Source: a virus. From it: a stretch of 22,491 bases of DNA. Both the position numbers and the translations under genes were made by a program. Below the pieces are notes generated by a model that was given only the letters and a program-made list of their open reading frames with translations, was not told the origin of the DNA and did not search any database. The stretch covers positions 1 through 22,491 of the IMG/VR virus record IMGVR_UViG_3300009091_000064; one strand, 5' to 3'. Numbering within the stretch: the stretch's first letter is position 1; each line of letters begins with the position of its first letter. Shown here in pieces: positions 8,356 to 15,325 of this stretch.

Positions 8356-9801
8356 ATGTCGGACAAGTTCAATGTCGGTCTGGTGATCCGTAGTCTGGAT
8401 CAAATCACCACGCAGCTGGAGCGGCTGCAAACTGCACCATCCGTGGTGCACGATGCCGCTATGCCACCACCTCGTGGTCCCAGTCACGTGGATCTTACCG
8501 ATACCGAATGGGCGATGTACCAGACGGTAGCCGACTACCGCACCGACGACTTCGCCGATGCAGGGAAGATCCTAACCTACCTCAAGGCCCGCTTGGGCTA
8601 CCACCGGCTGGAGCCGGGACAGCAAGTCACCATCACCTTCCGTCGTCACGGCAGCGACGTGCTGCTGCAGCCGTTCGATGGACGCAAGGCCAACGTGCTG
8701 GCGGTAGATCAGCACGGCCGCGCGTGGGTGCAGTTCGCGGACGATGCATGGAAGCACGCGGTGACCGTAGGTAAGGCACACGGTCCCGCGGCCACCGCCG
8801 GCGTGTCCCCCTACGAAGCCTCGGTCTACGACAACGTGGACGCCAAGCGCAAGGCGCTGCGGGTAGACCCGCTGGACACCCGCGAATACCTCACGCAGCT
8901 GACCCATCTGGGCTTCCATGCTCCAACTACCCCCAAGCTGGCGGCGATCGATCCGGCCCTGCAACCGGAGCCAGAAGCTACGCCTAGCGCGAGTTCCCCG
9001 ACCGACGATTCTAGCAGTAGCAGTGACGACTCTACGCCGGATGATGGGGCCGACGACGAGTCGGACGGATACTTCTACGACCCGCTGGTCCGCGACCTAC
9101 CGGATGTGTCGCGCGAGCAGTACCTCTATGTCATCAAGAACCTCAACGACTTCGGGTTGGGTGACTGGGCACCCGCCGAAGAGCACGTGCTGCAAGCGCA
9201 CACGGGAGGCCCCATGCGAACGCTAAGTGAGATCGATCAGCTGCTGGTGAAGCTGGCCGCGGACAAGAAGCCCAAGGCGAAGAAGCCGGATCCGCGCGAT
9301 CCCAGTCCCGAGCGCGGGCCGCGGTACCTCACTGGGCATGGGGCCAAGATCTGGGAGTCGATGTTTGAGATCCCGCACGTCAAGCAGTACATCGAGGGCG
9401 GGGACAACCCGGGGCACAAGTGGGCACGCGCGTTCTCCTCGATGATGGCGCACCACGAGCACCTCACCAAGACCACCGGCAAGTTCAAGCCGGTGATGAA
9501 GAACTGGGACGAGAAGAAGCACCAGGAGTGGGCAGGCAAGACGGCGCTGCGCAAGCGCAAGCACGGTAAGCGGTTGAAGGCGTTGGGCGAGCACTTCCAG
9601 GGCGAGGCCAATGCCCATGCGGCGCAGGAAGAGCAGAAGCGCAACTTCGGCGGGCAGTACCGCAAGAAGCCGCACCATCCGTGCGCGCACGGCTACAAGC
9701 AGTCGCGCAAGGATCCGTCGCTGTGTGTGAAGAAGGGTCAGCGCGCGTCCTACGTCGGCAAGAAGCGTAAGGCCGCTGAGTCCGTCACCTGGGCATGGTG
9801 A
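8356..9801 (+). CDS. Unassigned protein with acidic Ser/Asp linker and basic Cys-containing tail
   Basis: A 481-residue modular protein. The N-terminal ~200 residues form an alpha/beta region with a VTITFRRHGSDVLLQPFDG...RAWVQFADDAWK segment that could be a small beta-barrel. Residues about 205-240 are a low-complexity acidic linker rich in Ser, Asp and Pro. Next comes a helical segment (YLYVIKNLNDFGLGDWAPAE) and from about 305 a strongly Lys/His/Arg-rich tail suited to nucleic-acid binding. The tail ends with a Cys pair (C-A-H-G-Y...L-C-V-K) reminiscent of the Cys pair in the tagged genes at 9812 and 12283. It has no N-terminal tag. The family is not recognised; it may be an internal head or DNA-binding protein. 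Confidence 0.75.
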   Translation: MSDKFNVGLVIRSLDQITTQLERLQTAPSVVHDAAMPPPRGPSHVDLTDTEWAMYQTVADYRTDDFADAGKILTYLKARLGYHRLEPGQQVTITFRRHGSDVLLQPFDGRKANVLAVDQHGRAWVQFADDAWKHAVTVGKAHGPAATAGVSPYEASVYDNVDAKRKALRVDPLDTREYLTQLTHLGFHAPTTPKLAAIDPALQPEPEATPSASSPTDDSSSSSDDSTPDDGADDESDGYFYDPLVRDLPDVSREQYLYVIKNLNDFGLGDWAPAEEHVLQAHTGGPMRTLSEIDQLLVKLAADKKPKAKKPDPRDPSPERGPRYLTGHGAKIWESMFEIPHVKQYIEGGDNPGHKWARAFSSMMAHHEHLTKTTGKFKPVMKNWDEKKHQEWAGKTALRKRKHGKRLKALGEHFQGEANAHAAQEEQKRNFGGQYRKKPHHPCAHGYKQSRKDPSLCVKKGQRASYVGKKRKAAESVTWAW

Positions 9802-9811
9802 GGGATCTCCC

Positions 9812-10201
9812 ATGGACACGCCCCAGCAGATCAAGTTCCACGGGCAGCTCTACGTGCTGGCGGCCACCAAGCACAAGAAGTGCCCCAAGGGCCAGCACTG
9901 GAACGATGCCGAGCGTAAGTGCGTAAAGCTACCGGCGAGCATTGCGCACGCTAGTGCGCGGGCTTTCAAGCTGTCGGCCAGGGCCGACGCACTGCACGAT
10001 GTCGTACCGTCGGCCAAGAACGGGTGGAACCACCACAAGCTGGTGGCGCACCGCCGCGCCGTCAAGGCACACGAACACGCCTCAGCCGCGGCGTACGATA
10101 ACGGGTTCAGTACCTTGGCGCACGCGCACAGCCAGAAGCAGGATGCGCACGACGCGGTGATCAAGTCCATGACCCACTACAACCCGGATCGGGACTACTA
10201 G
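9812..10201 (+). CDS. Tagged protein 1: CPxGQHWN Cys pair plus His/Ala-rich helices
   Basis: 129 residues. The tag is IKFHGQLYVLA (residues 7-17). It is followed at once by a Cys pair, C24-PKGQHWN-x5-C37, a short motif also in the tagged protein at 12283 with identical Cys spacing. The remainder is a His/Ala-rich helical region (NHHKLVAHRRAVKAHEHASA, then HAHSQKQDAHD) like those in the genes at 12283 and 15326. The Shine-Dalgarno GAGGGA overlaps the TGA of the upstream gene. Function unknown; the His-rich helices could bind metal or pack as a helical hairpin. Confidence 0.85.
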   Translation: MDTPQQIKFHGQLYVLAATKHKKCPKGQHWNDAERKCVKLPASIAHASARAFKLSARADALHDVVPSAKNGWNHHKLVAHRRAVKAHEHASAAAYDNGFSTLAHAHSQKQDAHDAVIKSMTHYNPDRDY

Positions 10202-10209
10202 GAGCGATC

Positions 10210-10629
10210 ATGGCCGCCCCAAAGATCATCAAGTACAAAGGCCAGCTGTACCGCCGTGCTGGCTACATGGGCATGGAGCACTGGACGGCATCGGACACCG
10301 CGGCCGATCTGATGAGCGACGTGCGTGATGCGGCGGCCAAGATCCTCGCCAAGGCCATCAACGTCGATCACGGCCCCTACAACACGCCCGGCGCCATCAA
10401 CGTGCTGCTGTGTGCCGAGGCCCTGTTCGGCAAGGAAGCCATCGATCACGGTGAGGATCTGGCGGAGATCGTGGGCAAGGCCCTGAACAAGGTCATAGCG
10501 CTACGGGACAAGGCCACCCAGCAGCTGGCGAAGCTGCAGGGCGCTGACACCGACAACACCAAGGGCTTCATCAAGGATCTGAACGCGGTGGGCAAGCGCG
10601 TGGCGCGCAAGTTCGGCCTCACCTACTAG
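10210..10629 (+). CDS. Tagged protein 2: helical body
   Basis: 139 residues. The tag is IKYKGQLYRRA (7-17). The body is predicted to be nearly all helix (ADLMSDVRDAAAKILAKAI, EDLAEIVGKALNKVIALRDK, FIKDLNAVGKRVARKFG), suggesting a small bundle. One Cys and no catalytic motif were seen. The upstream TAG stop and the Shine-Dalgarno are fused (TAGGAG), with the ATG 9 bases after the G of the stop, which suggests translational coupling. Family not recognised. Confidence 0.85.
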   Translation: MAAPKIIKYKGQLYRRAGYMGMEHWTASDTAADLMSDVRDAAAKILAKAINVDHGPYNTPGAINVLLCAEALFGKEAIDHGEDLAEIVGKALNKVIALRDKATQQLAKLQGADTDNTKGFIKDLNAVGKRVARKFGLTY

Positions 10630-10637
10630 GAGCGCGC

Positions 10638-10970
10638 ATGAGCACGGTACCTACACGGATCAAGTACCAGGGCCAGATCTACAAGCTAGCGGCCACGAAC
10701 CGTCTCGGCACGCGATGGCAGTGGACCGCGCATCCCGATCCGCAGGGCGGTCCCGGTATGGTGTATGCTATCGAACTGCCGCCCAAGCATCCCAGCAACG
10801 CGTTGGCGTTTCGCGTAGCGCCGCATCCGGACGACAAGAGCAAGTGGACCTGCGACCGCCACGCCTACCTGACCTGGGAGACCTTCATCGACGGTCCCTT
10901 CGCCACGCCGCAAGCCGCCGCGCAAGCGTGCGAACAAGCGTTCAAGCAGCACAACTGGCCGAAACCCTAG
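10638..10970 (+). CDS. Tagged protein 3: small alpha/beta body
   Basis: 110 residues. The tag is IKYQGQIYKLA (8-18), one of the most typical copies. The body has aromatic beta-like segments (RWQWTAHPD, MVYAIELPP, LAFRVAPHPDDKSKWTCD, AYLTWETFIDGPFA) and a terminal helix (PQAAAQACEQAFKQH), compatible with one small alpha/beta domain. The TAGGAG stop/Shine-Dalgarno arrangement at its start matches that of the gene at 10210. Function not recognised. Confidence 0.85.
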   Translation: MSTVPTRIKYQGQIYKLAATNRLGTRWQWTAHPDPQGGPGMVYAIELPPKHPSNALAFRVAPHPDDKSKWTCDRHAYLTWETFIDGPFATPQAAAQACEQAFKQHNWPKP

Positions 10971-10980
10971 CGAGGACTTC

Positions 10981-11253
10981 ATGCGCGCACCGCAGCAGAT
11001 CAAGTACAAGGGTCACATCTACAAGCGGGCCGAGATCGATGAGAAGCGTGCCCTCGCCCTGACCACCAAACTGCTGCAGCAGCTGGGGGCGGCCAAGACC
11101 ACCGCCGAGCAGTTGGGCAAGACCTCTCCGGTTGGCACCGAGGTCACGCGGCTGTCCGAAGGCGTCATCACCGCGTTGTTGCAGGCGCAGAAGGTGCTGG
11201 GGATCAGCGCTGGCGTGCTGTGGCCGGAGCAGCGCTGGCCGAGCGGCAAGTAG
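10981..11253 (+). CDS. Tagged protein 4: small helical body
   Basis: 90 residues. The tag is IKYKGHIYKRA (6-16). The body is helical (ALALTTKLLQQLGAAKTTAE, then VTRLSEGVITALLQAQKVLG) with a short Trp/Pro end. The central S-P-x4-V/L-x2-L-x3-V pattern resembles the end of the tagged protein at 11598, so these two bodies may be distant relatives. CGAGGA lies just before the ATG. Function unknown. Confidence 0.82.
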   Translation: MRAPQQIKYKGHIYKRAEIDEKRALALTTKLLQQLGAAKTTAEQLGKTSPVGTEVTRLSEGVITALLQAQKVLGISAGVLWPEQRWPSGK

Positions 11254-11280
11254 TACCCCGCCGACAAGAAGGGACTAACT

Positions 11281-11595
11281 ATGAGCAAGGCACCGACGCA
11301 GATCAAGTACCAGGGGCGCATCTACAAGCGGGCCTTCGACGACGAAGCCATGGCGCCGGAACTGAAGTCCTTGAAGGAACTGGTAGGCCAAGCTACGCCA
11401 CCCAACGTCTTCAAGATCAAGGTGGACGGGCAGCTGCGGGTATACCGCCACGGCTCCTCAACCAGCGCCAACTTCATCGAGAAGCGGCCGGGCGTGGAGC
11501 GGTGGTCGTGCTACGACCGGGATATCCCCGCCGACAAGGCTCAGGTAGCTTGCACCACGATGATGGCCACGGCCAAGTTCTCTAGTCGGAGGTAG
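11281..11595 (+). CDS. Tagged protein 5: small alpha/beta body
   Basis: 104 residues. The tag is IKYQGRIYKRA (8-18). After a helix (APELKSLKELVGQA) comes a beta-rich part (NVFKIKVDGQLRVYRHG, ANFIEKRPGVERWSCYDRD) and a short helix. It resembles a compact single domain of unknown family. An AAGGGA Shine-Dalgarno lies in the 27-base gap. The next ATG begins 3 bases after its stop, with GGAGG inside this gene's last codons. Confidence 0.82.
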   Translation: MSKAPTQIKYQGRIYKRAFDDEAMAPELKSLKELVGQATPPNVFKIKVDGQLRVYRHGSSTSANFIEKRPGVERWSCYDRDIPADKAQVACTTMMATAKFSSRR

Positions 11596-11597
11596 CT

Positions 11598-11975
11598 ATG
11601 AGCGCGCCGCAGCTGATCAAGTACCAGGGTCAGGTCTACAAGCTGGCCACCGACGACGACACCGTCTACTGCGAGAAGTGCGGTCGGCCGCTGAGCGATG
11701 CCGAGGCCGCGGAAGCGGTCGACGTCAACCACGAGATGTGGTGCAAGCAGTGCGCGGCCAAGGCGGGCAAGCACGCGACGGTCAAGCAGGCCGATCGCGA
11801 CCTGCAGGCCACTCGGGAGCTAGAGAAGGCCTTGATGCAGGCCAGCAGTGAAGCCGTACACCTCCTGCACTCGCAATCGCCGACCAGTGAGCTGGCCAAG
11901 CTAGGCAAGGAGGTCGCAGCTCATCTCGGCGCAGCGATCAATCTGGTGATCAGCTTTCAGGACAAGCACAAGTAG
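11598..11975 (+). CDS. Tagged protein 6: zinc ribbon plus helical bundle
   Basis: 125 residues. The tag is IKYQGQVYKLA (7-17). A zinc-binding CxxC-x20-CxxC follows (C25, C28, C49, C52; YCEKCGRPL, then MWCKQCAAKAG), like a treble-clef or zinc-ribbon finger. The rest is helical (ADRDLQATRELEKALMQASS, then SELAKLGKEVAAHLGAAINL). A structural zinc in a small cargo protein could mean nucleic-acid or protein binding; no specific function is shown. It is tightly coupled to the preceding gene. Confidence 0.86.
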   Translation: MSAPQLIKYQGQVYKLATDDDTVYCEKCGRPLSDAEAAEAVDVNHEMWCKQCAAKAGKHATVKQADRDLQATRELEKALMQASSEAVHLLHSQSPTSELAKLGKEVAAHLGAAINLVISFQDKHK

Positions 11976-11982
11976 TCCAACC

Positions 11983-11998
11983 CGCCGCTGCGGCGGCG
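11983..11998 (+). other. GC hairpin in gap before the gene at 12016
   Basis: CGCCGC (11983-11988) pairs with GCGGCG (11993-11998) around a TGCG loop, 8 bases after the TAG of the tagged zinc-ribbon gene. Only two T residues follow directly, so it is at most a weak terminator or an RNA-processing or attenuation element. Confidence 0.35.
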
Positions 11999-12015
11999 TT
12001 GAAGGGAGACGATCC

Positions 12016-12267
12016 ATGGCGAACGGTAACGGCAACAAGATGTACAAGATCGACAGCACGAAGGCCCTGCCCTCGTTCGGCAGCAAGCCAGGCGCCGGCA
12101 AGGGCAGCACCGGGCAGCGCAGCGTCCACGACAGCTTCAAGGTGGCTCCCGGCGCTGCGGTCCCGCCCAAGCCGCCCAAGGGCATCAACCCCAACGCGCC
12201 CGGCAGCGCCAACAAGGTCTACACCAGCAAGCCGGGCATCGCCGGGCCGCTGCCGCGCAACAAGTAG
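12016..12267 (+). CDS. Small basic low-complexity protein without tag
   Basis: 83 residues, rich in Gly, Pro, Lys, Ser and Ala (SFGSKPGAGKGSTGQRS, APGAAVPPKPPKGINPNAPG), probably disordered. No tag, Cys or catalytic motif is present. AAGGGAGA precedes the ATG at good spacing, supporting translation. It is one of two untagged genes in the array. A scaffold-, DNA- or capsid-binding peptide is possible; function unknown. Confidence 0.75.
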   Translation: MANGNGNKMYKIDSTKALPSFGSKPGAGKGSTGQRSVHDSFKVAPGAAVPPKPPKGINPNAPGSANKVYTSKPGIAGPLPRNK

Positions 12268-12268
12268 T

Positions 12269-12299
12269 ACTCCAGGATCGCGGTGCGTACTCCTGGAGT
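12269..12299 (+). promoter_or_regulatory. Inverted repeat enclosing ribosome binding site and GTG start
   Basis: ACTCCAGGA (12269-12277) and TCCTGGAGT (12291-12299) form a perfect 9-bp inverted repeat with a 13-base loop. The Shine-Dalgarno AGGA (12274-12277) is in the 5' arm and the GTG start codon (12283-12285) is in the loop. The RNA hairpin could mask the ribosome binding site, opened when upstream ribosomes translate across it or by a regulator. Confidence 0.5.
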
Positions 12300-12762
12300 C
12301 ATTGCGTACCGTGGCTATCGCTACGTGCTAGCTACTGAGCACGCGCGGTGTCCTACGGGCCAGCACTGGAACGAGCCGCAGCATAAGTGCTGGCCGGTTG
12401 CGGGCTACCTGCCGTCGGGTAAGCCGGTGTTCGTACCCAAAGGCCTCGGAGTGATGACCCGCCTGCATCGTGATGCGCTGGCTATGGAAGGCGACATCTA
12501 CGCACAGCGACAGATGGTAGGCTTGCGACGACTGGTGTATAAGGATGCGCGCAAGCACGTCGCACGCCATCACGATGACTTCTCCCATCGTGACCACTTG
12601 GATGCGCGGAATCTGTACTACCGCAAGGCCAAGGACGCACGGGCGGCAGGCAAGCCGGCCCAAGCCAAGGCATACCACAGCCTGGGGTTGGCGCACGAGC
12701 AGCATTCGGTAGATAAGCTACTACGGGTAGCGCCCCAGTTGGTGCACGAGGTCATGCGGTAA
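12283..12762 (+). CDS. Tagged protein 7: CPxGQHWN Cys pair plus His/Ala-rich helices
   Basis: 159 residues from a GTG start. The tag is the divergent IAYRGYRYVLA (7-17). A Cys pair follows, C23-PTGQHWN-x5-C36, then GYLPSGKPVFVPKG, which parallels the SGKPIYAP segment in the gene at 15326, then a long helical part with DDFSHRDHLDARNLYYRKAK and AKAYHSLGLAHEQH. That part belongs with the His/Ala-rich bodies at 9812 and 15326. The start lies inside the hairpin at 12269-12299. Its TAA stop overlaps the next ATG (TAATG). Confidence 0.84.
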   Translation: MRTPGVIAYRGYRYVLATEHARCPTGQHWNEPQHKCWPVAGYLPSGKPVFVPKGLGVMTRLHRDALAMEGDIYAQRQMVGLRRLVYKDARKHVARHHDDFSHRDHLDARNLYYRKAKDARAAGKPAQAKAYHSLGLAHEQHSVDKLLRVAPQLVHEVMR

Positions 12763-13043
12763 TGCTACCCCGCACGATCCGCTACCACGGTATGCGCTAC
12801 CATCTGCACACCGGCCTATTTGGGCTGGGGGCGCCGGCCGTGCAGCCCGACTGGACGGTGGCCTACCAGAGCGCCGCGGAGTTGCAGAAGCAGGCGTACA
12901 AGTTGTACCGCGCGGCGCAAGAACTGCAGCGGCAGATAACGCAGCAGACCCCCATGGCCAAGCGCCTGGGGCTGCGAGTGCAGACCCAGCTAGCACAGCT
13001 GGTCGAGCAGCTGAAGCAGGTACTGCAACACACCCCAGTGTAG
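12762..13043 (+). CDS. Tagged protein 8: divergent tag, Gln-rich helical body
   Basis: 93 residues. The divergent tag IRYHGMRYHLH (5-15) keeps Pro, Ile, Tyr, Gly and Tyr but lacks the final Ala. The body is helical and Gln-rich (SAAELQKQAYKLYRAAQELQ, then TQLAQLVEQLKQVLQ), a plausible coiled-coil hairpin. It starts in a TAATG overlap, so it is probably translated by re-initiation. Function unknown. Confidence 0.8.
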   Translation: MLPRTIRYHGMRYHLHTGLFGLGAPAVQPDWTVAYQSAAELQKQAYKLYRAAQELQRQITQQTPMAKRLGLRVQTQLAQLVEQLKQVLQHTPV

Positions 13044-13053
13044 GAGTGCGACC

Positions 13054-13344
13054 ATGAGCACCACAGCACCGACGCACATCAAGTACCGCGGCCAGCTGTA
13101 TCGCCGGGCGGATGCCGGGCAGTATGCCACCCCCGCGGCCGGGATGATCCGCGCGCTGACGGCCCCGGGGTTTCGCAACGTGAAAGCCGACGTGATCGCC
13201 AGCTTCATCGAATATGGCAACGCGGGTGGCCCGCCGATCCCGCCTGCTACTCGCCTGGCTCAGGTGAACGCCGCCGCCAAGTTGCTGCGGGATCTGGTCT
13301 TGCACTACGGCGAGATGCAGGCGGCGGAACGCGACGAGTTGTAG
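13054..13344 (+). CDS. Tagged protein 9: small mostly helical body
   Basis: 96 residues. The tag is IKYRGQLYRRA (8-18). The body has helices (AAGMIRALTAPGF, VKADVIASFIEYGN, LAQVNAAAKLLRDLVLHYGE) around a Gly/Pro turn. No Cys or catalytic residues stand out. The gene follows a TAGGAG fused stop/Shine-Dalgarno and ends at another. Function not recognised. Confidence 0.83.
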   Translation: MSTTAPTHIKYRGQLYRRADAGQYATPAAGMIRALTAPGFRNVKADVIASFIEYGNAGGPPIPPATRLAQVNAAAKLLRDLVLHYGEMQAAERDEL

Positions 13345-13352
13345 GAGTATCC

Positions 13353-13706
13353 ATGAGCCTGACACCAGCGCAGATCAAGTACCGAGGCCGCATCTACAAG
13401 CAGGCGGCCGTGCGCATCTCCAAGCTACGGGTGGACGACAGCCACCGCGCCGGCGGCGCCGAGCAGACCAGTCGGCTGTTCGTCTGGATCGACAACGAGA
13501 AGGTGCTCGACAACCTGCACGACCGGTACAAGCGACCGTGGCAGTTGTGGAAGGCCGAGGTGCTGCCACAGGTCTTCAAGCGGCTGAAGCTGCCGCGGGA
13601 CACCCTGACCAAGTGGTCCCAGACCGCCGGCTGCAGTTGTGGTTGCAGTCCCGGCTTCATCGTCTACGACGGCAAGAATCAGGACTACCACGTGTTCGTG
13701 AGCTAA
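13353..13706 (+). CDS. Tagged protein 10: GCSCGCSPGF-containing body
   Basis: 117 residues. The tag is IKYRGRIYKQA (8-18). The body begins with RLFVWIDNEKVLDNL, then a basic helix (LPQVFKRLKLPRDTLTKW), then the striking GCSCGCSPGFIVYDG (C94, C96, C98) and a final strand. This Cys-rich signature seems familiar from other phage hypothetical proteins, but I cannot name a family. Clustered Cys suggests metal binding. The start follows a TAGGAG junction. Confidence 0.85.
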   Translation: MSLTPAQIKYRGRIYKQAAVRISKLRVDDSHRAGGAEQTSRLFVWIDNEKVLDNLHDRYKRPWQLWKAEVLPQVFKRLKLPRDTLTKWSQTAGCSCGCSPGFIVYDGKNQDYHVFVS

Positions 13707-13717
13707 CCGAGGTTGTC

Positions 13718-14089
13718 ATGCGCACAGCACCGAAGCAGGTCAAGTATCGCGGGCAGATCTACAAGCTAGCCACGCCCACCGATCCCATTGACGTGTGGAT
13801 CGCGGCCAATGGCAACGTGCTAGCCCGGTCCCTGGCTAAGCTACTGCAGCAACAGCTAGAGCGGGCGTACGACTTCAAGTTCGAGCCGCACCACGCGCAG
13901 ATGCTGCCGCAGTTCCTGCAGTGGGTGCTGTTCGCGCTGCCCAACGCGCCCGCGCCGGCCGGCTTGCCCCCGTACCTCAGAAACCGCGCCAGGGTGCTAG
14001 ACGGTCTACGTACCTGGGCTGACGACGCCTACGCGGTAGTGCTGGGCAGCGAACTAGATCCTGAGACCGGCGAGCCGAAGCAGAAGTGA
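13718..14089 (+). CDS. Tagged protein 11: helical body
   Basis: 123 residues. ATG 13718 is chosen because the tag (VKYRGQIYKLA, 8-18) begins right after it and CGAGG lies upstream, although the frame is open farther upstream inside the previous gene. The body is helical and Leu/Gln-rich (ARSLAKLLQQQLERAYDFKF, QMLPQFLQWVLFALPNAP, RARVLDGLRTWADDAYAVVL). No motif of known function is present. Confidence 0.83.
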   Translation: MRTAPKQVKYRGQIYKLATPTDPIDVWIAANGNVLARSLAKLLQQQLERAYDFKFEPHHAQMLPQFLQWVLFALPNAPAPAGLPPYLRNRARVLDGLRTWADDAYAVVLGSELDPETGEPKQK

Positions 14090-14096
14090 GGCGTTG

Positions 14097-14480
14097 GTGA
14101 CGCAACCAGCCATACTGCTATATCAGGGCCAGGAGTACGTTCGGGTAGCGTCGCTACCCGGGCCGCACGATCTGTACCTGACACCGCACGGGAGTGGGCT
14201 GGAAGTGTACGTGCCAGATGCGACGCATCCCGACGGTATCATGATCGGGTACACGCAGCCGGTCCCTCACCCCCGGCACATCAAGCTGCCAGAGTTGTGG
14301 AGCTTCAAGCCCGACGGCAAGCCCGCGTGGTGGGGACCGCTGACGCGGCTGGAAACCCGCGATCCCACTACCGATCCGCGGGACTTCTTGCAGGAGCTGA
14401 AGAAGATGCACGCCGTCGCCGACGCCATCACTGGCGTGTGGCTGTGGCCCGAGAATCAGCCGCCGCGAAAACTGTTGTAG
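14097..14480 (+). CDS. Tagged protein 12: divergent tag, Pro/Trp-rich body
   Basis: About 127 residues from GTG 14097; TTG 14094 is possible but too close to the GAGG at 14088-14091. The tag is divergent, LLYQGQEYVRV, and the usual Lys/Arg after the first aliphatic is Leu. The body is rich in Pro, His and Trp (DLYLTPHGSGLEVYVPD, LPELWSFKPDGKPAWWG) with a C-terminal helix (RDFLQELKKMHAVADAI). Function unknown. Its TAG runs into GGGAGA before the protease gene. Confidence 0.78.
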   Translation: MTQPAILLYQGQEYVRVASLPGPHDLYLTPHGSGLEVYVPDATHPDGIMIGYTQPVPHPRHIKLPELWSFKPDGKPAWWGPLTRLETRDPTTDPRDFLQELKKMHAVADAITGVWLWPENQPPRKLL

Positions 14481-14490
14481 GGAGACCGTC

Positions 14491-15294
14491 ATGCTCTACG
14501 CACCGGAAGACATCCTGGCAGGACCAAGCATCCGCAAGACCTCGGACTTCGCGGATAGCTACCACCTGTTCGCCCAGGCGGGCATGCCCGTAGTGCGCAC
14601 CTTCGATCTGCACTACTTCAAGACCGAGCAGGACATGACGGGCAACCTGCGGCTGGCCGATGCGCAGGGCTTCAAGGTGCCGTACGACCGGCCGGTGGAT
14701 CTGTCGCGGCTCAAGATCGCGGCCGAGACCTACAACATCAGCCCCGACTACCGCGACTACATCGCGTCCGAAGTACCCATCGTCACCGCCGACGTGCCCA
14801 ACCGCAACATGGACGCGTTCTCGTTCTCCGAGCTGACCTTCTACAACCCGCTGTACGGCTGCTGCTCGTACCAGACGTTCGTGGGCAAGGGCGTGCACCT
14901 GCAGCACGACAACCAGGATCCGAAGAAGGCCAAGGGCATCATCCTCGATGCCGCCATGCGCAAGGTGGGGCACAACTGGCACGTGATGATCCTGCTAGCG
15001 TGCGACCGCACCAAGGATCGCCAGCTGGTCGAGGAGATCGTGCGCAACCCCATCACCGGGTGGTCGATGGGCGCGCTGGTGTCGTACACCACCTGCTCCG
15101 TGTGTGGCTTCCGCTCCAACGGTAAGGTGTTCTGCGAACCGCACATCGGCCGCAACGGGTCGAAGAAGGGCCGCATCTTCGACGGTCGCATCGCCTACGA
15201 GCAGTGCCACCTCGTCAACTTCATCGAGACCAGCAAGGTCAAGAACCCCGCTGACATCAACGCCTACTCGGAAGAGAAGCTCTTCCTGGCCTGA
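14491..15294 (+). CDS. Prohead (capsid maturation) protease
   Basis: 267 residues. The pattern fits the serine-type head maturation proteases of tailed phages (T4 gp21-like / HK97-type assemblin fold): a His in GVHLQHDN (H136/H139), then a Ser in ITGWSMGALV (S192) about 50 residues later, and a closing FIETSKVKNPADINAYS block. Such enzymes cleave scaffold, capsid and internal proteins during maturation. Unusual is a putative zinc site right after the catalytic Ser: C202-x2-C205-x9-C215-x2-H218. It carries no tag but sits within the tagged array, upstream of the scaffold-like and capsid genes. GGGAGA precedes ATG 14491. Catalytic residues are assigned by pattern only. Confidence 0.85.
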   Translation: MLYAPEDILAGPSIRKTSDFADSYHLFAQAGMPVVRTFDLHYFKTEQDMTGNLRLADAQGFKVPYDRPVDLSRLKIAAETYNISPDYRDYIASEVPIVTADVPNRNMDAFSFSELTFYNPLYGCCSYQTFVGKGVHLQHDNQDPKKAKGIILDAAMRKVGHNWHVMILLACDRTKDRQLVEEIVRNPITGWSMGALVSYTTCSVCGFRSNGKVFCEPHIGRNGSKKGRIFDGRIAYEQCHLVNFIETSKVKNPADINAYSEEKLFLA

Positions 15295-15325
15295 TCCGTA
15301 CATTTCAGCATAGGAGCTGCTGACC

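Noticed and set aside
3026-12285. In-frame TAG between adjacent genes (3028/3044, 6017/6021, 11253/11281, 12267/12283), suggesting readthrough fusions or TAG recoding
   Set aside because: About one third of close junctions are expected to be in frame by chance. Each downstream gene has its own start, and other TAG-ended genes are out of frame with the next, so TAG behaves as a normal stop.
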